Both the position numbers and the translations under genes were made by a program. DNA of 6,073 bases, from NCBI GenBank assembly GCA_003660605.1, contig QMUN01000054.1, positions 1-6,073 on the forward strand, read 5' to 3'. The notes under the pieces were generated by a model, which was not told the origin of the DNA, made no database searches, and worked only from the letters and a program-made list of their open reading frames with translations. Origin of the DNA: Thermococci archaeon (GTDB taxonomy: Archaea > Methanobacteriota_B > Thermococci > Methanofastidiosales > B48-G16). Shown one piece after another: positions 1 through 5,991 of the stretch. Within the stretch, counting starts at the first letter, position 1. Each line of letters starts with the position of its first letter.

Positions 1-15
1 ATTGAAGGATGAATG

Positions 16-1326
16 TTAAAATAATCCTTTACATTTTCCCATCAATTTTTCTGCTTTTTCTTTTGTTTTTGCCTCGCACGTTATTCTTATGTAAGGCTCT
101 GTCCCAGATGGTCTTATGAGGAACCACGAATCTTTTAGATTTACTCTTAATCCATCTATATCTATAACATCTTTGTAGTCACTTATTTTATCTGCTATGC
201 TTTTCATTTTTTCATTTTTTTCACTGTTTTCGCACGGTATCTTCTCCCTGATTATCTCATAATGTGGCACTTCTTTCTTCAATGTGCAGATATTTCCTAT
301 CTTTTCTTTCATCTCCAGAACTTTTGCTCCTGAGTAAATTCCATCCGGAGTCATCTGGAACTCACCAAATATCCACGTTCCCGAAGGTTCTCCTCCAAAA
401 TCAGAGTTTACATTTTTCATCTCCTTAGCTACTGCTACATCCCCTACTTTTGTCCTTTTTACGGATATTCCATATTTTTCAAGGTATCGATCTATTTTCA
501 TTGACGCGTCTACAGTAGTTATGAAGATATCTCCCTCTTTTAAGACGTAAGAAGCTATCAGAGCTAAAATGACATCATAGTCAACATATTCCCCATTTTC
601 ATCGATAATTCCAACTCTATCTGCGTCTCCGTCATGAGCTATCCCAAGATCCGCATCAGTTGCTTTAACTGTATCACTTAAGTTTTTGAGGTTTTCCCTG
701 TTTGGTTCTAAATCATGAGAAAAATATCCTGTAGGATGTGCATTTATTGATATAACATCATTTCCAAGTTCTTTAAAGACATAAGGAGAAAATAAAGAAG
801 CAGCTCCGTTGCCGCAATCTATGACAATTTTATATTTTTCTTTATTTTCAATATTTTTTATAATCTCTTTTTTATGTATCTCCAAAGATTCTTCATGCCT
901 ATATAATATATTTCCAAGTTTATCCCATTTTTGTAACTTAAAATTATTATTATAGACTAACTCCTCTATAATCTTTTCCTCCTTGGAAAAAGCTATGCCC
1001 TCCTTGTTCCATATTTTTATACCGTTGTACTCCGGAGGATTATGGGATGCTGTAACTGTAACGCCTGCCTTGCATCCAAAATTTTTTATTGCGATACCTG
1101 TAGTAGGAGTAGGTACAAGACCAATATCGTAAACATCTCTTCCGCACGAGATCAATCCTGAAATAATAGCATTTTTCAACATAATTGAAGATGTCCTGGA
1201 GTCATGACCTACAGCTACACTACCATCAACATAACTTCCCAGTGCCATTCCCACCTTTAAAGCAAGATGAGGGGTGATCTCTCTGTTTACTATCCCTCTG
1301 ATCCCTGAAGTGCCAAAAAGTTTCAT
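16..1326 (-). CDS. glmM: Phosphohexomutase, probable phosphoglucosamine mutase (GlmM/phosphomannomutase family)
   Basis: Predicted alpha-D-phosphohexomutase of 436 residues, close to the family's usual 440-460. It would interconvert the 6- and 1-phosphates of a hexose; in archaea this group mostly makes glucosamine-1-phosphate for UDP-GlcNAc, and some members act on mannose or glucose phosphates. All four active-site signatures are present: the phosphoserine loop TASHNP (residues 92-97, catalytic Ser94), the metal loop DGDADR (232-237), the sugar-recognition loop GGEPSG (311-316) and the C-terminal phosphate-binding loop RPSGTEP (405-411). The N-terminus MKLFGTSGIRG is canonical for archaeal members, so the ATG at 1324-1326 is secure. 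A TATA-like box lies 25 bases upstream and only a weak AGGT precedes the ATG, suggesting a leaderless or near-leaderless message. It is transcribed divergently from carS. The family is certain; GlmM rather than phosphomannomutase is inferred, since the motifs do not separate them. Confidence 0.93.
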   Translation of the reverse strand: MKLFGTSGIRGIVNREITPHLALKVGMALGSYVDGSVAVGHDSRTSSIMLKNAIISGLISCGRDVYDIGLVPTPTTGIAIKNFGCKAGVTVTASHNPPEYNGIKIWNKEGIAFSKEEKIIEELVYNNNFKLQKWDKLGNILYRHEESLEIHKKEIIKNIENKEKYKIVIDCGNGAASLFSPYVFKELGNDVISINAHPTGYFSHDLEPNRENLKNLSDTVKATDADLGIAHDGDADRVGIIDENGEYVDYDVILALIASYVLKEGDIFITTVDASMKIDRYLEKYGISVKRTKVGDVAVAKEMKNVNSDFGGEPSGTWIFGEFQMTPDGIYSGAKVLEMKEKIGNICTLKKEVPHYEIIREKIPCENSEKNEKMKSIADKISDYKDVIDIDGLRVNLKDSWFLIRPSGTEPYIRITCEAKTKEKAEKLMGKCKGLF

Positions 1327-1345
1327 AAATACCTAAGGAATGAAA

Positions 1346-1356
1346 GAGTTTAAAAT
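1346..1356 (-). promoter_or_regulatory. TATA-like box for the phosphohexomutase gene
   Basis: Read on the minus strand this is ATTTTAAACTC. Its TTTTAAAC core (1348-1355) is centred 25.5 bases upstream of the ATG at 1326. That is the archaeal spacing from TATA box to transcription start, so transcription should begin at or next to the start codon. The call rests on position and AT-rich composition only. Confidence 0.5.
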
Positions 1357-1372
1357 CTTTGTGCAAGTAAGC

Positions 1373-1384
1373 TTTTTAAAACTC
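1373..1384 (+). promoter_or_regulatory. TATA-like box for carS
   Basis: TTTTTAAAACTC, with the 1373-1380 octamer centred 25.5 bases before the carS ATG (1402). No SD-like sequence precedes that ATG (the preceding bases are CTATTTACACCT), so a leaderless transcript is likely. The box with its CTC flank is close to the reverse complement of the divergent box at 1346-1355 (GAGTTTAAAA). Confidence 0.55.
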
Positions 1385-1401
1385 AGTTTCTATTTACACC
1401 T

Positions 1402-1899
1402 ATGAACGAGATCGTGAGCGCAATATGGGTAATTCTTCCTGCATATATAGCAAATATGACAGCATGTATGTTTGGAGGTGGAAAACCTTTAGATCTCAAT
1501 AGAAATTTCCTAGATGGGAGAAGACTGATCGGAGACGGTGTCACAATAAGAGGAACAGTTGCCGGAGTTTTCTTTGGTTCACTTACATACATATTAAAAT
1601 CATTTTTATATGCGTATTCAGTTCCATTTTCTCTGGAACTGGGATTTTTACTGGGATCTGGAGCAGTTTTGGGAGATCTTGTAGAGAGTTTTTTTAAAAG
1701 GAGAATAAAACTTAAACAGGGAGCACCATTGCCGTTGCTCGATCAATTAGATTTCGTTTTTGGCGCGTTAATCCTTTCCAGACCTATTTTAAAACTTAAT
1801 ATTCAGAAAATTTTGATAATTATTCTTATAACACCAATTCTTCATTTTTCTACGAATTACATTGGATACAAACTAAAACTCAAGGAGGTGCCTTGGTGA
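1402..1899 (+). CDS. carS: CDP-archaeol synthase (CDP-2,3-bis-(O-geranylgeranyl)-sn-glycerol synthase)
   Basis: Integral membrane enzyme that transfers CMP from CTP to digeranylgeranylglyceryl phosphate, giving CDP-archaeol, the activated precursor of archaeal polar lipid head groups. The 165-residue length fits the family. Conserved blocks are visible: PAYIAN (13-18), FGGGKPLDLN (24-33), DGRRLIGDG (38-46), GDLVESFFKRR (91-101) and LLDQLDFVFGA (112-122). The charged residues of these blocks form the cytosolic Mg2+/CTP site in the CarS/CdsA fold. About five hydrophobic segments can be seen near residues 3-24, 53-74, 78-98, 116-130 and 134-155, matching the known five-helix CarS. The ATG has a TATA-like box 25 bases upstream and no SD. 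The stop codon overlaps the start of the next gene, and the last codons of carS carry that gene's SD, so the two should be co-transcribed and translationally coupled. Confidence 0.95.
   Translation: MNEIVSAIWVILPAYIANMTACMFGGGKPLDLNRNFLDGRRLIGDGVTIRGTVAGVFFGSLTYILKSFLYAYSVPFSLELGFLLGSGAVLGDLVESFFKRRIKLKQGAPLPLLDQLDFVFGALILSRPILKLNIQKILIIILITPILHFSTNYIGYKLKLKEVPW
1882..1890 (+). promoter_or_regulatory. Strong Shine-Dalgarno site inside the end of carS
   Basis: AAGGAGGTG matches the complement of the archaeal 16S rRNA 3' end over about eight bases, with five bases to the GTG at 1896. It lies entirely within the last carS codons. It is the main reason for accepting the very short downstream gene and its GTG start. 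Confidence 0.85.
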
Positions 1900-2048
1900 T
1901 AAAATGCGAGTTATGTGGAAAATACACTGACGTAATACATACATGCATACTCTGCGGAAGGAAAGTCTGCCCATCATGCTACAGAATAAGCATGGGGGTA
2001 TGTAAAAACTGCGTTCCTGGAAAAGAGAGAGGAAAATATAAAGTATGA
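1896..2048 (+). CDS. Small eight-cysteine zinc-finger protein (50 aa), function unknown
   Basis: A 50-residue frame from GTG at 1896 to TGA at 2046-2048. The start overlaps the carS stop in a GTGA arrangement and has a near-perfect SD five bases upstream. The protein has four CxxC pairs: Cys4/7, Cys17/20, Cys25/28 and Cys36/39, with His15 just before the second pair. The spacing C-x2-C-x9-C-x2-C-x4-C-x2-C-x7-C-x2-C would fit two zinc ions bound in a RING, FYVE or HIT-like cross-brace fold. The C-terminus (PGKERGKYKV) is basic, suggesting nucleic-acid, ribosome or lipid-phosphate contact, but that is inference. There is no membrane segment or signal peptide. Coupling to carS suggests co-production with the lipid enzyme, though operon company alone does not prove a shared role. 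Evidence that the gene is real is strong; I do not recognise a characterised function. Confidence 0.85.
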   Translation: MIKCELCGKYTDVIHTCILCGRKVCPSCYRISMGVCKNCVPGKERGKYKV

Positions 2049-3800
2049 TCACATCTCTTCCAGAGCCTCTATCCCCAGAAGGGACAATCCCTCTTTCAAG
2101 ACAATCTGAGTAGCTTTTACTAACGTCAGTCTCTGAGCTTCTTTTTCCGATCCCAAAACCTTCAATGAGTTATAGAAAGAATTAAAGACTGTAGCCAGAT
2201 CGTTTAGGTATTTTGTAAGTATATGGGGTCTTTTAAGGCTACATGCTTTTTCTGTTTCGATAACAAATTTGTAGAGAATTTTTATGAGATCTTTTTCTTC
2301 GGGATCCGAGAAATTGGGTATAAAATCAGATAACTCAGCTTTTTTTAGAATGCTGCAGCATCTTGCATGTGCATACTGTATGTATGGTGAAGAATCACCC
2401 TCAAGATTCAATGCGTCTTTCCATCTGAAAGTTATCTTTTTTTCGGGTGCATACTTGATTATATTGTACCTTATAGCACCTGATGCAACGGCTTTAGCTA
2501 TCTCTACCTTTTTTTTCTCTGGAAGATCGGATCTTCTTGACTCTACTTCCTCTTTTGCTTTTAAAAATGCCTCTTCTATAAGTTCATCTCCTGTATATCC
2601 GATCCATGTTCCCTTTCTTCCAGAAAATTTCTCTTCGGGTAAGGAAACATGTTCGTATGCGAGATGATAAAAGTTTTCAGCCTTCTCTTTGTATCCTAAA
2701 AGTTCCAAGGAAAGTTTAACTACCTCCTGCGGATAAATCTGCTCAACTCCTATAACATTTATGACTATATCTCCATTTCCGAAATTCTTAGCCTCTCCTT
2801 CGGTAGAAGACTTATAAAGGGAGTTCCATTTTAAGTATCTCATATTTTTCTCTACCAGTCCAAATTTCCAGAGATGATATGCTACATCTTTGCCGGTATA
2901 CGTGGCAGTACCGTCAGATCTTATCAGGATTTTGTCAGGATTTTCCATCTCTGGAAATATATTTCCGAGCTTCATTACAAGACAACCTTTGTTTTCTCCT
3001 TCTTCTTCTAAAACTATGTCTTTACTCTTTCTTATCTTTTCATACGCTTCATCAAAAATCTTTGATCTTATGAGATCGCTTTCGAAGATAAGAACATCAT
3101 AATTTATATTCAGATCGGAGAGGGTCTTTAGCTGTGCCTTTAAACATCTTTCCACAAACTCTCTCGAGATACCAGATTCTTCCATTTCCTTATTTAAAGC
3201 TCTTATCTCCTTCTCTATTCTATAATCTTTAATTTTTTCTACTTCGACATATATCTCTCCAAGAAGATGATCGAACTTCTTACTCTCATCGAATCTTAAG
3301 TTTTTGTAACCCCACAGCGTTTCTGCTACTTGGATACCAAGATCGTCTATATAATTTTGAATCTCTGTATTGTATTTAAGGAATTTGAAGATCCTTGCCA
3401 GAGTATCACCCAGAATAGCGTTTCTAAGATGCCCCATGTGAAGAGGTTTATTTGGGTTTGTGGATGTATGTTCTACTATAACTTTTTCTTTCTTTTCTTC
3501 TATTTCCCATTTCTCATTCAGTATATTTTTTAAAAGATCATATCCAAAAATATCATAATCTATAAAAAAATTTATATAGGGACCTACATTCCTTATTTCT
3601 TTGATATATTTCATTTTCTTTGTTTTTAAACTGGATATTATATCCTCAGCTACCTCTTTCGGGTTTTTTTTCATTTTTTTTGCTATAACAAAAGCTACTG
3701 TACTCGAAAAATCGCCTAAGTTTGAGTCTGGCGTATCTGAAAATACTATCTCCATATCTCCGACTATTGACCTTAGAATTTCTTCAGCTTCTTTATACAT
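2049..3800 (-). CDS. argS: Arginyl-tRNA synthetase
   Basis: Class Ia aminoacyl-tRNA synthetase that charges tRNA-Arg with arginine using ATP, in the cytosol. At 583 residues it is near the usual archaeal length. In order: an N-terminal Arg-tRNA-synthetase domain that contacts the tRNA D-loop (about 1-85); the Rossmann catalytic core with HTSTNPNKPLHMGHLRNA (111-128), where HMGH is the HIGH signature; the SDGTATYTGKDVAYHL block (295-310); and the KMSKS-equivalent loop KFSGRKG (391-397). The DALR-type helical anticodon-binding domain follows (about 470-583), starting at SPYIQYAHAR (471-480) and ending LLGIEALEEM, close to the LLGIEAPERM ending typical of the family. The start has the SD GAGGTGA at 3811-3805 with a four-base spacer, and the SD overlaps the aRF1 stop codon. 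It is the second gene of an aRF1-argS operon. Its stop codon touches that of the convergent zinc-finger gene. Confidence 0.97.
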   Translation of the reverse strand: MYKEAEEILRSIVGDMEIVFSDTPDSNLGDFSSTVAFVIAKKMKKNPKEVAEDIISSLKTKKMKYIKEIRNVGPYINFFIDYDIFGYDLLKNILNEKWEIEEKKEKVIVEHTSTNPNKPLHMGHLRNAILGDTLARIFKFLKYNTEIQNYIDDLGIQVAETLWGYKNLRFDESKKFDHLLGEIYVEVEKIKDYRIEKEIRALNKEMEESGISREFVERCLKAQLKTLSDLNINYDVLIFESDLIRSKIFDEAYEKIRKSKDIVLEEEGENKGCLVMKLGNIFPEMENPDKILIRSDGTATYTGKDVAYHLWKFGLVEKNMRYLKWNSLYKSSTEGEAKNFGNGDIVINVIGVEQIYPQEVVKLSLELLGYKEKAENFYHLAYEHVSLPEEKFSGRKGTWIGYTGDELIEEAFLKAKEEVESRRSDLPEKKKVEIAKAVASGAIRYNIIKYAPEKKITFRWKDALNLEGDSSPYIQYAHARCCSILKKAELSDFIPNFSDPEEKDLIKILYKFVIETEKACSLKRPHILTKYLNDLATVFNSFYNSLKVLGSEKEAQRLTLVKATQIVLKEGLSLLGIEALEEM

Positions 3801-3804
3801 TTTC

Positions 3805-3811
3805 TCACCTC
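3805..3811 (-). promoter_or_regulatory. Shine-Dalgarno site of argS spanning the aRF1 stop codon
   Basis: On the minus strand GAGGTGA is followed by GAAA and then the argS ATG. The TGA of this motif is also the aRF1 stop codon. A ribosome ending aRF1 therefore sits on the argS initiation site, implying translational coupling. Confidence 0.8.
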
Positions 3812-5049
3812 ATGCTGAACCTAAGAATGGCTGCAATCCCTCCAAACGCTTTAAAGAGTTGGTTTCCTTCTTCGGTGTCCACCGAGATCAGATGCACTTT
3901 TGCTCCTGTACTCTCTGCCTTCTCTGAAAGCTCCTCTACCATCTCTATTTTCCCCTTTATCTCAAGATGTAAATTTCCGCACTTTGGGCACTGCCTCTCA
4001 GGAATTTCTGTTTCTAATTTTTCAAGCTCTGATCCAGTCTTTGTAATTATTTCTTCATATCCACAGTTACATGCTATTCTGACTCTCCATAGATCGAGCG
4101 CTTCTGAGATAAGAAGATCTTCTACAGCTCCAATCTCCAAAGCGTTTTTAACCTCCTTTTCACCGTAAGCTACCAGTCCTTTTTCCTTTATCAGCTCCTG
4201 GAAAAACTTCCCCATTATCCTCTTTTCTCTCATTACCTCCAACTCTTGAAGAGAATCTGAAGCTTTATCAACTAATTCTCTCAATCCATACTCTTCTGTA
4301 TAAACAGTGTCAAATGTATCTCCTATCTTTTCCTTGAGTCTGTAATCAAGATAATCTCCTTCAACGAACTTATTTTTTGTAAGTCCCGGACCTCCAACTA
4401 TGATGCCCTTTAATACAGGGAGCATATCGAGAAAAAAGTTGTTAACGTGCTGTCCTACCCTCACTCTGAACTCGTGATCAGCTATATCCCTCAGCCTTGA
4501 AAATCGTACGGAGGACTGCCCACCTGCTCTGGCCTTTCCTGGAACTCCTGAAGTCATGTGATCCAGTAACTCTATCCTTTTTCCTTTTAACAAACCTATG
4601 GTAGCCTCGTTTCTTTCTAAAATCAACAAGCCATAGACATCTTTCTCCTCTATCATCTCTTTGAGAGGGGTTAAAACAAACTCCTGATCGCATCTGTATA
4701 ATCTTATAGACATCGGCTCAGGTGGTTCCAATGAAAAAAGTTTATAATCAGGGTTTCCTTCCTGTGAGGATATATTTCCACAGAAGATTATCAATCCGTT
4801 CTTTGGAGTCTGTTTATACAATTTTAAGTGCTGTGTTATCTTCTCAAGAGCAGAAAGAACGTTTTTTCTTGTAGTTTTTGATTTTATGTTAGAAGCTGTG
4901 CCCGCTTCATCTCTAAGCTGCTGAGTAACCTTTGGCAGAGGATACCCCGAAGGGATATAGAGTGAAACAAGCTCCGTATTTCTACCTCTATATTTTGAGA
5001 GCTTATTTATTATTTTTTTAAGTTTATGCTTTGTTATATCTTTCTCCAT
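3805..5049 (-). CDS. prf1: Peptide chain release factor subunit 1 (aRF1)
   Basis: Archaeal class I release factor that reads all three stop codons and triggers peptidyl-tRNA hydrolysis, working with aEF1A and ABCE1. Numbered from the start chosen here (414 residues), the N domain holds TASNIKS (51-57) and YRCDQEF (118-124), the stop-codon recognition motifs. The M domain holds GGQ (176-178), the catalytic tripeptide. The C domain carries a zinc ribbon, Cys327/Cys329 with CPKC at 354-357, as in many archaeal homologues. The frame stays open to an ATG at 5088, adding 13 hydrophobic residues (MKSLINFIIEFLS). I prefer the ATG at 5049 because family proteins usually begin about 15-20 residues before the RGRNTELVSLYIP block, because a TATA box sits 25.5 bases upstream of it, and because the extension would translate across that box. 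No SD precedes either ATG. argS follows after four bases. Confidence 0.96.
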   Translation of the reverse strand: MEKDITKHKLKKIINKLSKYRGRNTELVSLYIPSGYPLPKVTQQLRDEAGTASNIKSKTTRKNVLSALEKITQHLKLYKQTPKNGLIIFCGNISSQEGNPDYKLFSLEPPEPMSIRLYRCDQEFVLTPLKEMIEEKDVYGLLILERNEATIGLLKGKRIELLDHMTSGVPGKARAGGQSSVRFSRLRDIADHEFRVRVGQHVNNFFLDMLPVLKGIIVGGPGLTKNKFVEGDYLDYRLKEKIGDTFDTVYTEEYGLRELVDKASDSLQELEVMREKRIMGKFFQELIKEKGLVAYGEKEVKNALEIGAVEDLLISEALDLWRVRIACNCGYEEIITKTGSELEKLETEIPERQCPKCGNLHLEIKGKIEMVEELSEKAESTGAKVHLISVDTEEGNQLFKAFGGIAAILRFSMR

Positions 5050-5070
5050 TGACAAGAACTCTATGATAAA

Positions 5071-5078
5071 ATTTATAA
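5071..5078. promoter_or_regulatory. Single TATA box, apparently bidirectional, for aRF1 and the peptidase C26 gene
   Basis: ATTTATAA on the plus strand reads TTATAAAT on the minus strand, a near-palindromic TATA element. Its centre is 25.5 bases from the plus-strand ATG at 5100 and 25.5 bases from the minus-strand ATG ending at 5049. A BRE-like GATAAA (5065-5070) precedes it on the plus strand, and AAAAGCC precedes it on the minus strand. Neither start codon has a convincing SD, so both messages are probably leaderless. Shared use is inferred from geometry. Confidence 0.6.
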
Positions 5079-5099
5079 GGCTTTTCATGGAAAGAGATC

Positions 5100-5789
5100 A
5101 TGAAACCAAAAATAGGGATAACATGCAGTCATTCTTTCCTTGATGTATTTCCTATAAAGGGGGTAGAGTTTTACTATCTCCCTGTGTATTATGTCCGTGC
5201 ATTAAAGAAAGTAGATGCAGTTTCTTTTATTTTGCCGTCCGAAGATGAAACTGTGATAGATAATATTGATGGTCTTCTAGTTTCTGGAGGAGGAGACATA
5301 AACCCTAACTGTTATGAGGAAGAAATAAAAGAAAAACTTGTGAAGGTCTGTCCTGAAAGAGACTTATTTGAAATAAAGATGATAAAGGAAGCGTATAAAA
5401 GAGATATTCCAGTTCTGGGTATATGTAGAGGGATACAGGCAATAAATGTCGCATTTTCTGGAAATTTATACCAGAGCATTCCCACAGATATAAAACACAT
5501 GCAATCCCCGCCTGTATATATGCCAACTCACTGGATAGAGTGCGGGAAATGGATTGGGAATATTTTGGGAGCAAAAATAAGAGTAAACAGTTTTCATCAT
5601 CAGTGCATAAAAGACCTGGCTGAAGGATTCGAAATCAATGCCAAAGCGTCGGATGGAGTTATAGAAGGAATACAACATAAATCAAAGCCAATATACGGTG
5701 TACAGTTTCATCCTGAATGGATGTACGAGAAATATCCTATCTTCCTTAAAATATTTGAAGAGTTTGTGAAAATAGTAAAAAAGGGATAA
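5100..5789 (+). CDS. Class I glutamine amidotransferase-like protein, peptidase C26 family (gamma-glutamyl hydrolase, PuuD-like)
   Basis: A 229-residue single-domain hydrolase with the triad-type glutamine amidotransferase fold. Visible in order: MKPKIGIT at the N-terminus; the oxyanion region LLVSGGGDINP (59-69); the PERDLFEIKMIKEA helix (85-98); the nucleophile elbow GICRGIQAIN (107-116, Cys109); NSFHHQ (163-168), typical of the PuuD branch; and YGVQFHPEW (199-207), giving His204 and Glu206 to complete the Cys-His-Glu triad. The SFHHQ and QFHPEW motifs and the absence of a fused synthetase domain fit a stand-alone gamma-glutamyl hydrolase rather than a GMP, CTP or carbamoyl-phosphate synthetase subunit. 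The substrate cannot be told: bacterial PuuD cleaves gamma-glutamyl-GABA, but no polyamine genes are nearby. No signal peptide is seen, so it should be cytosolic. It diverges from aRF1 and appears to be a single-gene transcript. Confidence 0.9.
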   Translation: MKPKIGITCSHSFLDVFPIKGVEFYYLPVYYVRALKKVDAVSFILPSEDETVIDNIDGLLVSGGGDINPNCYEEEIKEKLVKVCPERDLFEIKMIKEAYKRDIPVLGICRGIQAINVAFSGNLYQSIPTDIKHMQSPPVYMPTHWIECGKWIGNILGAKIRVNSFHHQCIKDLAEGFEINAKASDGVIEGIQHKSKPIYGVQFHPEWMYEKYPIFLKIFEEFVKIVKKG

Positions 5790-5862
5790 TTTGGAATAAT
5801 GTCCTTATGTTATTGTACCACAGATCGATGCAGGTTTTCCTTATCTCCATTCATATCTAAAG

Positions 5863-5896
5863 CAAAACTCTGTTTTGTGTTTTATCTCCTCTTTTG
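5863..5896 (+). terminator. Possible terminator of the peptidase C26 gene
   Basis: CAAAACTCTGTTTTG (5863-5877) is a perfect inverted repeat with a 6-bp stem and a 3-base loop. It is followed by TTTT tracts at about 5880-5883 and 5892-5895. Archaeal termination relies mainly on T-rich tracts, so the T runs may matter more than the stem. The distance of about 75 bases after the stop codon is plausible. Confidence 0.35.
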
Positions 5897-5952
5897 ACTC
5901 ATTGTGATCTCTCCATTCCTCTTCAGTGGAATTGTGCAACGGAAGATACACA

Positions 5953-5970
5953 ACCAAAACTTTTTATAGA
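5953..5970 (+). promoter_or_regulatory. Archaeal BRE/TATA promoter for the gene starting at 5992
   Basis: ACCAAAAC, a BRE-like A-rich stretch, leads directly into TTTTTATAGA (5961-5970). The TTTATAGA octamer (5963-5970) is centred 25.5 bases before the ATG at 5992. This is the best match to the archaeal TATA consensus in the window and again predicts a leaderless transcript. Confidence 0.65.
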
Positions 5971-5991
5971 TAATACAGAGAATAAACAACA

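Larger units (their letters stand above)
5790..5991. other. 202-bp intergenic region
   Basis: No convincing gene is seen on either strand. The region holds a short hairpin followed by T runs (5863-5896), a 9-bp direct repeat TCTCCATTC (5844-5852 and 5910-5918), two copies of ATTGTG (5901-5906 and 5931-5936) and, near its right end, a good archaeal promoter (about 5953-5970). It is by far the longest gap here; the other junctions are 75 bp or less. Confidence 0.7.

Noticed and set aside
2284..2667. Plus-strand open frame of 127 codons inside argS
   Set aside because: It is antisense to the conserved catalytic and anticodon-binding domains of argS, with biased Ser/Phe composition and no start signals.
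3601..4168. Open frames of 108 and 148 codons on the plus strand across the aRF1-argS junction
   Set aside because: They lie antisense to two well-identified conserved proteins, have low-complexity Ser/Phe-rich translations typical of the reverse strand of AT-rich genes, and show no SD or recognisable domain.
4478..4693. Minus-strand open frame of 71 codons in another frame within aRF1
   Set aside because: It overlaps the conserved GGQ region of aRF1 on the same strand, and its Arg-rich translation is what a shifted frame would give.
5109..5121. Minus-strand CTATTTTT as a TATA box for an aRF1 start at 5088
   Set aside because: The distance is acceptable but the match is poor compared with TTATAAAT at 5071-5078, and the longer N-terminus does not fit the aRF1 family.
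5841..5957. Minus-strand frame of 38 codons starting with TTG (or 36 from GTG)
   Set aside because: It has a protein-like, Glu-rich composition but no SD, a weak start codon, and overlap with the promoter of the gene at 5992. It is kept only as part of the intergenic finding.
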